Part shown: piece after piece, positions 1 to 6,974 of the stretch | Numbering within the stretch: position 1 is the first letter of the stretch | Layout: every line of letters starts with the position of its first letter | Assembly (NCBI GenBank): GCA_946479855.1 | Contig: CAMLHL010000077.1 | Location: 1-11,594 of the forward strand | DNA from: an uncultured Pseudomonadota bacterium | GTDB lineage: Bacteria; Pseudomonadota; Gammaproteobacteria; Burkholderiales; Rhodocyclaceae | Length of the DNA: 11,594 nucleotides | Direction of reading: 5' to 3' | Program-made: the position numbers and the translations under genes | Notes under the pieces: generated by a model | Told to the model about the DNA's origin: nothing | Databases searched by the model: none | Seen by the model: only the letters and a program-made list of their open reading frames with translations

Positions 1-293
1 CAAGGATCCGGAGCAATCCGAAATTTGCCGAAATGGTCGGCAAGCGCACGCGCTTCGCGATCACCCTGTCGCTCATCGTGCTGGTGCCTTACTACACCTT
101 CATGATGATCACCGCCTTCAATCCCGGCCTGCTGGCGCAGCCGATGAACCCGGGCGGCGTCGTCACCATCGGCTGGCCGGTCGGGGTCGTCATGATCATC
201 GGTTCCTGGCTGCTGACCGGCATCTACATCCGCCGCGCCAACGGCGAGTTCGATGCGCTCAACGAAGATATCCTGCGCGAGGCCGGCAAATGA
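1..293 (+). CDS. yjcH: DUF485 family inner-membrane protein (YjcH-type), 5' end outside window
   Basis: Small membrane protein that is usually encoded just before the acetate permease ActP; its precise role is not established. The reading frame is open from base 3 and reads [18 protein letters not shown], which matches the conserved N-terminal stretch of DUF485 proteins. The ATG at 33 is therefore an internal Met, and the true start lies a few codons upstream of the window. Two hydrophobic segments follow ([18 protein letters not shown] and a second ending in [11 protein letters not shown]), then the family's typical end [13 protein letters not shown]. The stop overlaps the actP start (ATGA at 290-293), so the two are translationally coupled. 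Family assignment is firm from motifs; the missing start is inference. Confidence 0.9.
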   Translation, partial: RIRSNPKFAEMVGKRTRFAITLSLIVLVPYYTFMMITAFNPGLLAQPMNPGGVVTIGWPVGVVMIIGSWLLTGIYIRRANGEFDALNEDILREAGK

Positions 294-1963
294 AACGCTC
301 CTTTTCTGCCCTGACGGCCGGCGCCCTGCTCGCCGTATCGCAACTCGCGCTCGCCGCGCCCGGCACCATTGAAGGCGTCGAGAAGCAGCCGATCAACGTC
401 AGCGCCATCGCCATGTTCATGGTCTTCGTGCTGGCCACCCTCGGCATCACCAAGTGGGCGGCTGGCCGCACCAAGTCGACGGCCGACTTCTACACGGCCG
501 GCGGCGGCATCACCGGCTTCCAGAACGGCCTGGCCATCGCCGGCGACTACATGTCGGCGGCGACCCTGCTCGGCCTGACCTCGCTGATCTACGCCAAGGG
601 CTACGACGGCTTCATCTACACCATCAGCTTCTTCGTCGGCTGGCCGATCATCCTGTTCCTGATCGCCGAACGCCTGCGCAATCTCGGCAAGTTCACCTTC
701 GCCGACATCGCCTCCTACCGCCTCGACCAGAACCGCATCCGCACCTTCGCCGCCTTCGGTTCGCTGACTGTCGTCTGCTTCTATCTGATCGTCCAGATGG
801 TCGGCGCCGGCCAGCTGATCCAGTTGCTGTTCGGGCTGGACTACAACTTCGCGGTGATCTGCGTCGGCCTGCTGATGATGGTCTATGTCACCTTCGGTGG
901 CATGGTCGCGACGACCTGGGTGCAGATCATCAAGGCCTGCCTGCTGCTCGGCGGCGGCACGGTGCTGATGGTGCTCGCCTTCAGCCGCTTCGACTTCTCC
1001 TTCGACACCCTGTTCACCCAGGCCGTGGCCGCCCACAAGTCGGGCATCGCCATCATGGCGCCGGGCAAGCTGATGGCCGATCCGGTCTCCGCCGTGTCGC
1101 TGTCGCTGGCGCTGCTCTTCGGTACCGCCGGCCTGCCGCACATCATGATGCGCTTCTTCACCGTGCCGAACGCCAAGGAAGCCCGCAAGTCGGTGTTCTA
1201 CGCCACCGGCTTCATCGGCTTCTTCTTCCTCGTCGTGATGATCCTCGGCATCTCCGCCATCATCATCGTCGGCCAGGACCCGGCCTTCTTCGAGGGCGGT
1301 GTGGTCGGCGGCAAGCTGATCGGCGGCTCCAACATGCCGGTCATGCACCTCGCCAAGGCCGTCGGCGGCGACGTCTTCCTCGGCTTCCTGTCGGCCGTTG
1401 CCTTCGCCACCATCCTGGCGGTCGTCTCCGGCCTGGCTTTGGCCGGCGCCTCGGCCATCTCGCACGACCTCTACGCCCGCGTCATCAAGAAGGGTACGGC
1501 CACCAGCGCCCAGGAAATGAAAGTGACCCGCATCGCCTCGGTCGCCATCGGCTGCATCGCCATCATCCTCGGCATCCTGTTCAAGGACCAGAACGTCGCC
1601 TTCCTGGTTGCCCTGGCCTTCGGCGTCGCCGCCTCGGTCAATTTCCCGGTGCTGATCCTGTCCATGTACTGGAAGGGCCTGACCACCCGCGGCGCGCTGT
1701 GGGGCGGCATCGCCGGCCTGGTTTCCGCCGTCGGCCTGGTCATCCTGTCGCCGGCCGTCTGGGTCAAGGTCCTCGGCAACGCCCAGCCCATCTTCCCCTA
1801 CGACCACCCGGCCATCATCTCGATGACCACGGCTTTCTTCGTCACCTGGCTGATGTCGGTGACCGACAAGAGCGCCCGGGCGGCCAGCGAAGCCGAGGCC
1901 TTCGAAGAGCAGTACATCCGCGCCCAGACCGGTCTCGGCGCCGCCGCCGCCTCGGCCCACTAA
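290..1963 (+). CDS. actP: Cation/acetate symporter ActP (sodium:solute symporter family)
   Basis: Inner-membrane permease of the SSS family that brings in acetate (and related short carboxylates such as glycolate in E. coli) together with a cation. The 557-aa product is close to the E. coli length of 549. An N-terminal hydrophobic segment ending ALAAPG looks like the signal-like first helix of ActP, followed by about 13 membrane helices. Family signatures visible are [20 protein letters not shown] near residues 70-90, the stretch [24 protein letters not shown] in the middle, and the C-terminal [10 protein letters not shown]. The ATG overlaps the stop of the yjcH-type gene by 4 nt and has a weak ribosome site (GAGG, 279-282). 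A strong terminator follows at 2015-2039, so the transcript ends here. The acs gene often found nearby is not in the window. Confidence 0.96.
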   Translation: MKRSFSALTAGALLAVSQLALAAPGTIEGVEKQPINVSAIAMFMVFVLATLGITKWAAGRTKSTADFYTAGGGITGFQNGLAIAGDYMSAATLLGLTSLIYAKGYDGFIYTISFFVGWPIILFLIAERLRNLGKFTFADIASYRLDQNRIRTFAAFGSLTVVCFYLIVQMVGAGQLIQLLFGLDYNFAVICVGLLMMVYVTFGGMVATTWVQIIKACLLLGGGTVLMVLAFSRFDFSFDTLFTQAVAAHKSGIAIMAPGKLMADPVSAVSLSLALLFGTAGLPHIMMRFFTVPNAKEARKSVFYATGFIGFFFLVVMILGISAIIIVGQDPAFFEGGVVGGKLIGGSNMPVMHLAKAVGGDVFLGFLSAVAFATILAVVSGLALAGASAISHDLYARVIKKGTATSAQEMKVTRIASVAIGCIAIILGILFKDQNVAFLVALAFGVAASVNFPVLILSMYWKGLTTRGALWGGIAGLVSAVGLVILSPAVWVKVLGNAQPIFPYDHPAIISMTTAFFVTWLMSVTDKSARAASEAEAFEEQYIRAQTGLGAAAASAH

Positions 1964-2014
1964 TCACTCTGCGGGCAGGACTTCGGAGAACAGCGCCGTC
2001 GTCTTGTACCTTTC

Positions 2015-2039
2015 GGGGACCTTCGGGTCCCCTTTTTTT
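2015..2039 (+). terminator. Rho-independent terminator after actP
   Basis: A perfect 7-bp stem GGGGACC (2015-2021) / GGTCCCC (2026-2032) with a UUCG tetraloop is followed directly by seven T. It lies about 50 nt after the actP stop on the same strand. Confidence 0.95.
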
Positions 2040-2040
2040 G

Positions 2041-2435
2041 TCTGGGCCAACCATTGCCTTGTTTTTAAGCAAGTTTGCCAAGTCACTGGCGGGTAAGGTT
2101 TTGTTCCGGGCTGCCCACGGCGGACTCACAGACTTATCCACAGAAACTGTGGATTCAAGCGGGTTTCCCCCGCCGGCATTTGCTTTGCTGGGCGGACTGG
2201 CCAGGCGTCCGCTGCCCGCCGGGAAAATTTATTGCGCACTCGCTCCAAGATTCGCGGTCAAAAATCCCAAAGAAGCGCATGACGGTTTTTCGATTGGCAA
2301 TGCTTGCGACATGGGTGGGAGTTGCATGATGAGCGAATTGCAACGGCATCATTCTCGGACATTATTTGGCGATGGTCGGCCGAAGGTCGGGCTCCATCGG
2401 TGCCGGGCCGCCGTCGCAGATGCAGGGGAACGGCG
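2041..2435. other. Non-coding region between actP terminator and next small gene
   Basis: About 395 bases with no convincing gene; open frames on both strands lack start signals and family resemblance. It carries a DnaA-box palindrome (2134-2153). Two further hairpins follow: GCGGG 2159-2163 with CCCGC 2169-2173, and GCGGAC 2192-2197 with GTCCGC 2207-2212. A short AT-rich patch lies near 2222-2235. The cluster of hairpins could belong to an untranslated RNA or a protein-binding region; neither is proven by sequence alone. Confidence 0.5.
2134..2153. promoter_or_regulatory. Consensus DnaA box within an inverted repeat
   Basis: TTATCCACA at 2134-2142 is an exact match to the strong E. coli DnaA box. 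It overlaps a perfect inverted repeat, TCCACAG-AAA-CTGTGGA (2137-2153), whose right arm read on the minus strand is AATCCACAG, a weaker box. One strong and one weak box facing each other is a plausible DnaA-binding site. There is no dnaA, dnaN or replication gene in the window, so an origin is not claimed. Confidence 0.5.
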
Positions 2436-2636
2436 GTGAGCAGCGGAATCAGCGAAGAGATGCTGTTCTGGATGCGATTGGCCGCCTTTGCCAACCTCTC
2501 CGAGCATGCGCTGGCCTCGGGCGCTTCTCTGGCTGATGCGGAAGAACTCCTTTTCGGCTGGAGTTTGCCGGGCGACTTGCCATCGAGATATGCCTGCCTG
2601 GCAGGAGGCGTGGCGAACGCAACGGTGCGCGGCTGA
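2436..2636 (+). CDS. Small hypothetical protein (66 aa)
   Basis: I do not recognise this protein. The chosen GTG start has a good ribosome site (AGGGGA about 7 nt upstream). From there the codons show the GC-rich third positions of the neighbouring genes, at least over the first 45 codons. The product begins VSSGISEEMLFWMRLAAFANLSEHALASG as read from the frame, with an amphipathic helix-like first half, and contains LADAEELLFGWSLPGDLP. The frame is open upstream to an ATG at 2304, but that extension is Arg-rich and low in coding character. The last 15 residues are also less convincing, so a frameshifted or decaying gene is possible. There is no membrane segment or signal peptide. Confidence 0.4.
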   Translation: MSSGISEEMLFWMRLAAFANLSEHALASGASLADAEELLFGWSLPGDLPSRYACLAGGVANATVRG

Positions 2637-2792
2637 GCAGCACGAAAAAAAATGTAGGCGAACCGAGCGGCGATCGCCTCGGTGGCCTGATTGCGTATTC
2701 GAGGCGAGGTCGGTGCTTATTCCAGCGGAAATGATGTCAATGACAAGACTTTCGGAAATTTTGCTGTTTTTTGGCGTCGACCGCAGCAAACG

Positions 2793-2819
2793 GATAGTTC
2801 TGGAATATTTTGCCGAATG
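2793..2819 (+). promoter_or_regulatory. Candidate sigma-28 (FliA)-like promoter
   Basis: GATAGTTC (2793-2800), an exact 11-base spacer, then GCCGAATG (2812-2819). The E. coli FliA consensus is TAAAGTTT-N11-GCCGATAA; each half matches at 5 of 8 positions and the spacing is exact. It would start transcription near 2826, about 38 nt before the ATG at 2864. No good sigma-70 promoter is visible here. The match is partial, so this is a candidate only. Confidence 0.3.
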
Positions 2820-2863
2820 ATGTAAAGTTAAAACCAAAGCAATTGCTGCCAAGGAGTATGAAT

Positions 2864-3073
2864 ATGGCTATCCAATCAGTGACTTCGAGCATCAGCGCCT
2901 ATACCAGCAGCGGTGCGCAGGCCAGCCAGTCGCAGCAGGCCCGGCAGGCGCAGCAGGCCGAGAAATCCGAGCCCCGTCCCGAAGATCGGGTCGAGCGCAA
3001 GGAAGAGGCGCCGCGTCCGGTGATCAATGCCCAGGGGCAGCCCACCGGCACGACGATCAGCGTCATTGCCTGA
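2864..3073 (+). CDS. Small Gln/Ala-rich protein with shared C-terminal tail (69 aa)
   Basis: Function unknown. The start at 2864 is chosen because AAGGAG (2851-2856) sits 7 nt before it; the ATG at 2858 is only 1 nt from that site, and an in-frame ATG further upstream at 2810 has no ribosome site. The protein has a Ser/Thr-rich start (MAIQSVTSSISAYTSSG), a Gln/Ala repeat-like middle (QSQQARQAQQAEK), a charged stretch, and ends PVINAQGQPTGTTISVIA (residues 52-69). The next gene ends in a related 18-residue tail. There is no signal peptide or membrane helix, and the protein is probably largely disordered. The gap to the next gene is 33 nt and both precede one terminator, so they are likely co-transcribed. 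Confidence 0.7.
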   Translation: MAIQSVTSSISAYTSSGAQASQSQQARQAQQAEKSEPRPEDRVERKEEAPRPVINAQGQPTGTTISVIA

Positions 3074-3106
3074 GATAGGCTCGACTGAGGACAGGTTGGT
3101 CAGCCA

Positions 3107-3502
3107 ATGGCACTAGCATCGCTATCCGGCACTTCGGCAGGTGGCAGCGCGCTGGGGATTCAGATTCAGTTGCAACAGGTTCAGCGCAACGCCGATCAGG
3201 CCGAACAGCGGGCGAGGGTATTGGCGGAGAAGGCCCGTACTGCGCAGTCGGAAGCGGGGCGGGCGGAGGAGAAAGCCCGTTCGCTGCAGGTCGAGTCGAA
3301 CCAGGCGCAGGGCGATGCCAGCGAGGCGAGGCGTGGATTGGCCGGGATTGAAGCCGCCGGGAAGGTGCAGACGCAGTTGAGCCATCTGCACGAACAGATC
3401 GGCAAGGTGCTGCAAGCGGAGGGGGCGAGGGCGGATACCCTGGCGCCAGTGGTCAATGTTTTCGGCGAGCAAACCGGGACGCTGGTCAATGTGACGGCTT
3501 GA
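3107..3502 (+). CDS. Predicted coiled-coil protein with the same C-terminal tail (131 aa)
   Basis: Function unknown. After a Gly/Ser-rich start, residues about 18-112 are rich in Ala, Glu, Gln, Arg and Lys without Pro or Gly breaks over long runs (for example QVQRNADQAEQRARVLAEKA), as expected of a long helical coiled coil. The protein ends PVVNVFGEQTGTLVNVTA (residues 114-131), matching the preceding small protein at 9 of 18 positions without gaps. The ATG at 3107 is the only plausible start; its ribosome site (GAGGA or AGG, 11-15 nt upstream) is weak. No signal peptide or membrane segment is present. A terminator follows 27 nt after the stop. The pair looks like two unrelated bodies carrying one tail, which suggests a shared partner or location (inference). 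Confidence 0.75.
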   Translation: MALASLSGTSAGGSALGIQIQLQQVQRNADQAEQRARVLAEKARTAQSEAGRAEEKARSLQVESNQAQGDASEARRGLAGIEAAGKVQTQLSHLHEQIGKVLQAEGARADTLAPVVNVFGEQTGTLVNVTA

Positions 3503-3528
3503 TCTGCAGCCGTTCGATGTTTCCGGAC

Positions 3529-3550
3529 AGACGCTCAGGCGTCTTTTTTT
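3529..3550 (+). terminator. Rho-independent terminator after the small-protein pair
   Basis: Stem AGACGC (3529-3534) / GCGTCT (3539-3544), loop TCAG, with seven T from 3544 to 3550. It separates the small-protein pair from the folB-like operon. Confidence 0.9.
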
Positions 3551-3623
3551 ATGCCTGAAAGATGGGTGGCTTTGGTATCGTGAACGCCCCGTTCCGGCCG
3601 ACAAGACAATCAAGGAGTGACGT

Positions 3624-4007
3624 GTGCTAGCCAATCACTGGTGTGCTTCCGTGGATGCGACGATACAGTTGCGGACCGGCTGCAATCCGCTCGAACAACA
3701 TGGGCCGCAGGCCGTTATCGTCCATGCCGATGCCTGGGCGCCGATGGAGGCGGTGGCGAATCCGCATGACATTCGCCAGGTGGTCGATTACGAGGTGATT
3801 TTCCTGGCCATACGCGCGCTGGAGAAAAACGAGCATTGCATCTGCCTGGAGTCGAGCATACTCGAGGTCATGGACGCCATCTTCGGCATGCCCATCGTCA
3901 GCTCGGCGCATGTTTCAATGCACAAGCCACATGTCTATAACGGCCAGGGAACGCCGGCCATCTCACTGTCGATGACGCGCGAGCAATGGGCGAAAAGCAA
4001 GCGCTGA
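3624..4007 (+). CDS. folB: Dihydroneopterin aldolase family protein (FolB-like)
   Basis: Members cleave 7,8-dihydroneopterin to 6-hydroxymethyl-dihydropterin and glycolaldehyde, or epimerise it (FolB), or epimerise its triphosphate (FolX); they act in the cytosol as ring-shaped oligomers. The 127-aa product matches the family length of about 120. Key positions can be aligned to E. coli FolB: Glu24 in GCNPLEQ (catalytic Glu22), Tyr56 in VVDYEV (Tyr54), Glu76 in CLES (pterin-anchoring Glu74) and Lys101 in MHKPH (catalytic Lys98). The start is GTG with AAGGAG at 3612-3617, 6 nt away. It overlaps the next gene, a DHFR-like reductase, by 22 nt. It lies outside any folate gene cluster, and HKPH replaces the usual SKPG, so a specialised pterin role is possible. 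Confidence 0.75.
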   Translation: MLANHWCASVDATIQLRTGCNPLEQHGPQAVIVHADAWAPMEAVANPHDIRQVVDYEVIFLAIRALEKNEHCICLESSILEVMDAIFGMPIVSSAHVSMHKPHVYNGQGTPAISLSMTREQWAKSKR

Positions 4008-4534
4008 TCTCGGCCATCGGGGCCGTATCCAGCAACGGCATGATCGGACGGGCGGGCTGGCTGCCCTGGGATATTCCCGAGGAACTGGCCTATTTCGAGC
4101 ACACGGTGGCCGGCGCGGCGCTGGTTATCGGCCGGCTGACCTACGAATCGATGGACGTGGTACCGCCTGATTCCTTTATCGTCAGCCGTCAGCACGATCT
4201 GGTTTTGCGCCCGGGATGCACCCGCGTCGAATCCGTCGAGGCCGGGTTGCGCGGTGCGCTGGCCACCGGCAAGCCGGTTTTCGTGATTGGCGGCGCCTCG
4301 GTTTATGCCGCCGCCTGGCCTTATTGCGATCGCTTCTACCTGACCCGGATCGAACAGGCCTTTGCCGGTGACAGCCGGTTTCCGGCCGACATTCCGCTCG
4401 AGCGCTGGGAAGTGATCGACGAATCGATCAGGTTGCTGCACGAAAACAGCAGCGGGCGCGATGTGGTCTGTCGGTTTATGCAGTATCGACAGGCCAATCC
4501 ACGTCCGCTGCCGGCCGGCGAGGCAGCGGCCTAG
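3986..4534 (+). CDS. Divergent dihydrofolate-reductase-family protein
   Basis: DHFR enzymes reduce dihydrofolate to tetrahydrofolate with NADPH. The fold is recognisable in this 182-aa product: NGMIGRAGWLPWDIPEEL (residues 17-34), VIGRLTYES (47-55), the nucleotide-binding FVIGGASVY (99-107), FYLTRIEQAFAGDSRFP after it, and a C-terminal half like E. coli FolA. Two things are odd. The catalytic Asp27 position holds Glu33, as in vertebrate enzymes. The loop that carries Arg57 in E. coli (GRPLPGRKN), which binds the glutamate carboxylate of folate, is replaced by DVVPPDSF and is about two residues shorter. The substrate may therefore be a pterin without the aminobenzoyl-glutamate tail (inference), so no folA symbol is given. 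It overlaps the folB-like gene by 22 nt; its own ribosome site is weak, which points to translational coupling. The last 15 residues are an extra low-complexity tail. Confidence 0.8.
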   Translation: MGEKQALISAIGAVSSNGMIGRAGWLPWDIPEELAYFEHTVAGAALVIGRLTYESMDVVPPDSFIVSRQHDLVLRPGCTRVESVEAGLRGALATGKPVFVIGGASVYAAAWPYCDRFYLTRIEQAFAGDSRFPADIPLERWEVIDESIRLLHENSSGRDVVCRFMQYRQANPRPLPAGEAAA

Positions 4535-4573
4535 TTTGGCCCACCATATCCCTGAACCCTTTTCCGGTGATGC

Positions 4574-5389
4574 ATGAACAAACTCATTGAACAACTGCGA
4601 CGGCTGTATTTTCTTCCGGAGTCGCCATTGCCCGGTCAATGCGAGGCATCCATTGCCCGGAGCCTGGCTGGGGAAAAACCCGCCACATTCGACCTGGTCA
4701 GCCCGGAAGGCAGGGTGCGGACCCTGGTTGTCGCAGTCGACCAGGCCGCCGACTGGGAACTGCTTGCGGCGCTTTACCAGGGGCTGGAGGAAGACCTGGC
4801 GTTGCCGGCCCCGGCCGTCTCGGTGTCGGCACAGGCAGGCTACCGGCTGTGGCTGTCTCTGGCCGGGGACGTCGCCCTTGCCGAGGCCCGGCTTTTTCTC
4901 GAGGCGCTCCAGCGCAAATACCTGGCCGATCTTTCTCCGGCCAGCCTCCGGCTCCTGCCGGATGCCGGACAGGCTCCGCTGACGCTGGTTCCCGCCCGGC
5001 ATGAGGCAAGCGGCAAATGGTCGGCGTTCATCGACCCCAGCATGGGCGCCATGTTCGTCGACGAGCCCGGTCTCGAGATGGCGCCCAACCTGGAGCGGCA
5101 GGCCGATATGCTCGCCGGGTTGGACAGCATCGCGCTGGCCGATTTCCGGCGGGCGCTCGCCATCCTCCAGGGGGCGGCGGAAACCCCCGCCGGCTCCCTC
5201 GAACAGCCTGCCATTCCCGCGCCCCCTGAATCCGGTCGCATACGGTCAACGCTGAATGTCGGCAACAATTTCACCGATCCGAAAGCCTTTCTGCTGGCCG
5301 TGATGAATGATCCCTCGGCCACTGCCGGCCAGCGAATCAAGGCCGCCCGGGCGCTGTTGCCTTACGTCAACGCGAGCAAGGACGCATGA
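4574..5389 (+). CDS. Hypothetical protein (271 aa), operon member
   Basis: I do not recognise this protein as a whole. Residues about 36-125 look like one globular alpha/beta domain (FDLVSPEGRVRTLVVAV, then AGYRLWLSLAGDVALAEARL). Residues 152-180 (FIDPSMGAMFVDEPGLEMA and following) look conserved in character. The GYRLWLSL...AEARLFLEAL pattern faintly recalls primase-polymerase (AEP) folds, but I see no clear metal-binding triad. A Pro/Ala linker (201-222) leads to a C-terminal segment, DPKAFLLAVMNDPSATAGQR (235-254) followed by AARALLPYV. This resembles a short helical motif common in phage small-terminase-like and related hypothetical proteins. There is no signal peptide or membrane helix. 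It lies 39 nt after the reductase and 1 nt before the HD hydrolase, so it is part of the same transcript. Confidence 0.75.
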   Translation: MNKLIEQLRRLYFLPESPLPGQCEASIARSLAGEKPATFDLVSPEGRVRTLVVAVDQAADWELLAALYQGLEEDLALPAPAVSVSAQAGYRLWLSLAGDVALAEARLFLEALQRKYLADLSPASLRLLPDAGQAPLTLVPARHEASGKWSAFIDPSMGAMFVDEPGLEMAPNLERQADMLAGLDSIALADFRRALAILQGAAETPAGSLEQPAIPAPPESGRIRSTLNVGNNFTDPKAFLLAVMNDPSATAGQRIKAARALLPYVNASKDA

Positions 5390-5390
5390 G

Positions 5391-6071
5391 ATGACGGACG
5401 AGGCATCGGCGGGGGGCGATCCGCGCTCTCTGGTCGGGCGCGTTGCCGCGCATGTCAGGGCCCGCTTTATCGCTGAGAGCTCGGGGCACGACTGGCAGCA
5501 TATCCGTCGGGTCTGGCAATTGGCGCGCCAGATCGCCATTCAGGAAGGTGCCGACCTGGAAGTGGCCGAACTGGGGGCCCTGGTCCATGACATTGCCGAC
5601 TGGAAATTCCACGGCGGGGACGACTCCCTGGGACCACGGGAAGCTGAACTGCTGCTGGTGCGCGAAGGCGCTCCGCGCCATGTCGTCGAGCCGGTGGTCG
5701 ATATCGTCGCCACGATCTCGTTCAAGGGGGCGGGGGTCAGTAGCGGGATGCGAACCCTGGCCGGCCAATGCGTTCAGGATGCCGACCGGCTGGACGCCAT
5801 GGGGGCCATCGGCATTGCCCGTTGCTTTGCCTATGGTGGGCACGCCGGCCGCCTGCTGCATGACCCCGATCTGCCGCCGGTGCTGCATGCGAGCGCCGAG
5901 GCCTACAAGGCGGCCAGGGGGACCAGTCTCAACCATTTCCATGAAAAGCTCCTGCTCCTGAAAGACCGGATGAATACGCCCAGCGGCCGAGCGCTGGCCG
6001 AGGTACGCCATCAGGTGATGCAGGATTTTGTCGCCCAATTCCTTGCCGAATGGCATGGAAGGTCACGCTAG
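5391..6071 (+). CDS. HD-domain metal-dependent phosphohydrolase (YedJ-like)
   Basis: HD proteins hydrolyse phosphate esters, often of nucleotides, using divalent metals. The 226-aa product is near the length of E. coli YedJ. The metal ligands are visible: His37 in HDWQHIRRVW, the His66-Asp67 pair in ALVHDIADWKF, and Asp132 in VQDADRLDAMGAIGIAR. SFKG near residue 110 and NHFHEKLLLLKDRMNT near the end are also typical of this subfamily. The start at 5391 is chosen over the upstream in-frame ATG at 5307 because AAGGA (5378-5382) lies 8 nt before it and the conserved part begins soon after. It begins 1 nt after the stop of the preceding gene. The substrate is unknown; given its neighbours a phosphorylated pterin or nucleotide is possible (inference). 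Confidence 0.88.
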   Translation: MTDEASAGGDPRSLVGRVAAHVRARFIAESSGHDWQHIRRVWQLARQIAIQEGADLEVAELGALVHDIADWKFHGGDDSLGPREAELLLVREGAPRHVVEPVVDIVATISFKGAGVSSGMRTLAGQCVQDADRLDAMGAIGIARCFAYGGHAGRLLHDPDLPPVLHASAEAYKAARGTSLNHFHEKLLLLKDRMNTPSGRALAEVRHQVMQDFVAQFLAEWHGRSR

Positions 6072-6160
6072 ACGGGCATCGCTGCGCAACTGCCAAGTAC
6101 GCTGTGGTCTTTGGTGGCATAGGCTCGCCCGCCGCCGGGGATCAACAACAGCGCTGTCAT

Positions 6161-6721
6161 TCAATTGCCGTTTGCCGGCATCTGCTTGCAGCGTGCTTCA
6201 GCGTCCTTGAAGAGGCTTTTGACCTGTTCCATGTCCCAGGGGTTTTCAGTCAATGTCTGGTGATCCCAGGCGCTTCTCGGCGCCGGCGGGCTGAAAAAAT
6301 CACCGCCATAGACATGCAAGGCGCAGGTCATCTGGCCAATCGGATTGACAACGGAATGAATGACATCGCGCCCCAAAGCGGCCACCTCGCCGACACCCAG
6401 CGATTTGGCCCCTGCCGCTTCGATCGTCTTCGTGGTCCGGCGCCAGAATATGTTGTCTTCTCTTCCTGAATAAATCCCGACGACCGAAAACATCTGGTGA
6501 TTGTGGGGCATGATGCTCATCCACGGCGCCCAGACGAAGTGAATGATCGTCAGATTTGGCGCCCGGTAGAGGGGCGTCAGGCCGGCATGCTCGATTTGCC
6601 CGAATTCGGCCATGATGCCGGCGCGATCAGAGACGGCTTCCGCAACCAACTCGCCGATCGCTGCCTCGCCCTCGCCAACAGCATCGACGCAGGCGGCAAT
6701 GAAGCGTTCCTTGTTGAACAT
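6161..6721 (-). CDS. Cupin protein of the cysteine-dioxygenase type (COG5553-like)
   Basis: A predicted metal-dependent enzyme of the double-stranded beta-helix superfamily, related to cysteine dioxygenase; its substrate is unknown. In the 186-aa product the metal ligands can be placed as His73 and His75 (MPHNHQMF) and His122 (DVIHSVVNP). GIYSGREDNIFWRR follows the first motif, as in CDO-like proteins, and LHVYGGDFF comes after the second. The Glu of the classical first cupin motif is absent, which is normal for thiol dioxygenases. The start at 6721 has GGAGGA 4 nt upstream on the minus strand; the frame stays open further upstream but with no ribosome site or conserved character. It converges on the HD gene (89 nt between stops, no clear terminator) and diverges from chrB with 288 nt between starts. 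Confidence 0.8.
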   Translation of the reverse strand: MFNKERFIAACVDAVGEGEAAIGELVAEAVSDRAGIMAEFGQIEHAGLTPLYRAPNLTIIHFVWAPWMSIMPHNHQMFSVVGIYSGREDNIFWRRTTKTIEAAGAKSLGVGEVAALGRDVIHSVVNPIGQMTCALHVYGGDFFSPPAPRSAWDHQTLTENPWDMEQVKSLFKDAEARCKQMPANGN

Positions 6722-6974
6722 ACGATCCTCCGTCCGGCATGGAAGAATTGCATGATTTAGATGCGCGGGCGCCGGGTGGAGTTCCGCCCCTGCAAGTGCT
6801 TCTCCAGGGCCGGGACGGCCAGGGATGAACCGCCGTTTGGCGGGGGGCTTGCTCTCGCAGTTTTTGATAATGGCCGGCATTCTCCGCCGGGCGACTTTCG
6901 GCCGATGGCCAGTCGGCGGCATCGCTCAATGGCTCGGGGCGGAGAATGTTTTTTTGGTAGCGGTGAATACGTAT

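Noticed and set aside
224..1960. Long open frame on the minus strand opposite actP (578 codons)
   Set aside because: It mirrors actP codons in GC-rich DNA; the translation is Asp/Gly/Glu/Gln-rich with no family resemblance and no ribosome site.
2134..2235. Chromosomal replication origin
   Set aside because: Only one strong DnaA box and one weak one, a very short AT-rich patch, and no dnaA, dnaN, gidA or parAB genes nearby.
454..2439. Long plus-strand frame through actP and beyond its terminator
   Set aside because: Out-of-frame Arg/Pro/His-rich translation of actP that runs across a strong terminator; not a gene.
2802..2814. Sigma-54-like promoter (GG...GC) before the small-protein pair
   Set aside because: The GG and GC are 8 nt apart here instead of the required 10.
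3935..5002. Minus-strand frame of 355 codons opposite the DHFR-like and unknown genes
   Set aside because: Opposite well-supported plus-strand genes, low-complexity composition, no start signal or recognisable domain.
6830..6843. Hairpin CCGCC-GTTT-GGCGG upstream of chrB as a terminator
   Set aside because: No T-tract on either strand and no gene ends beside it.
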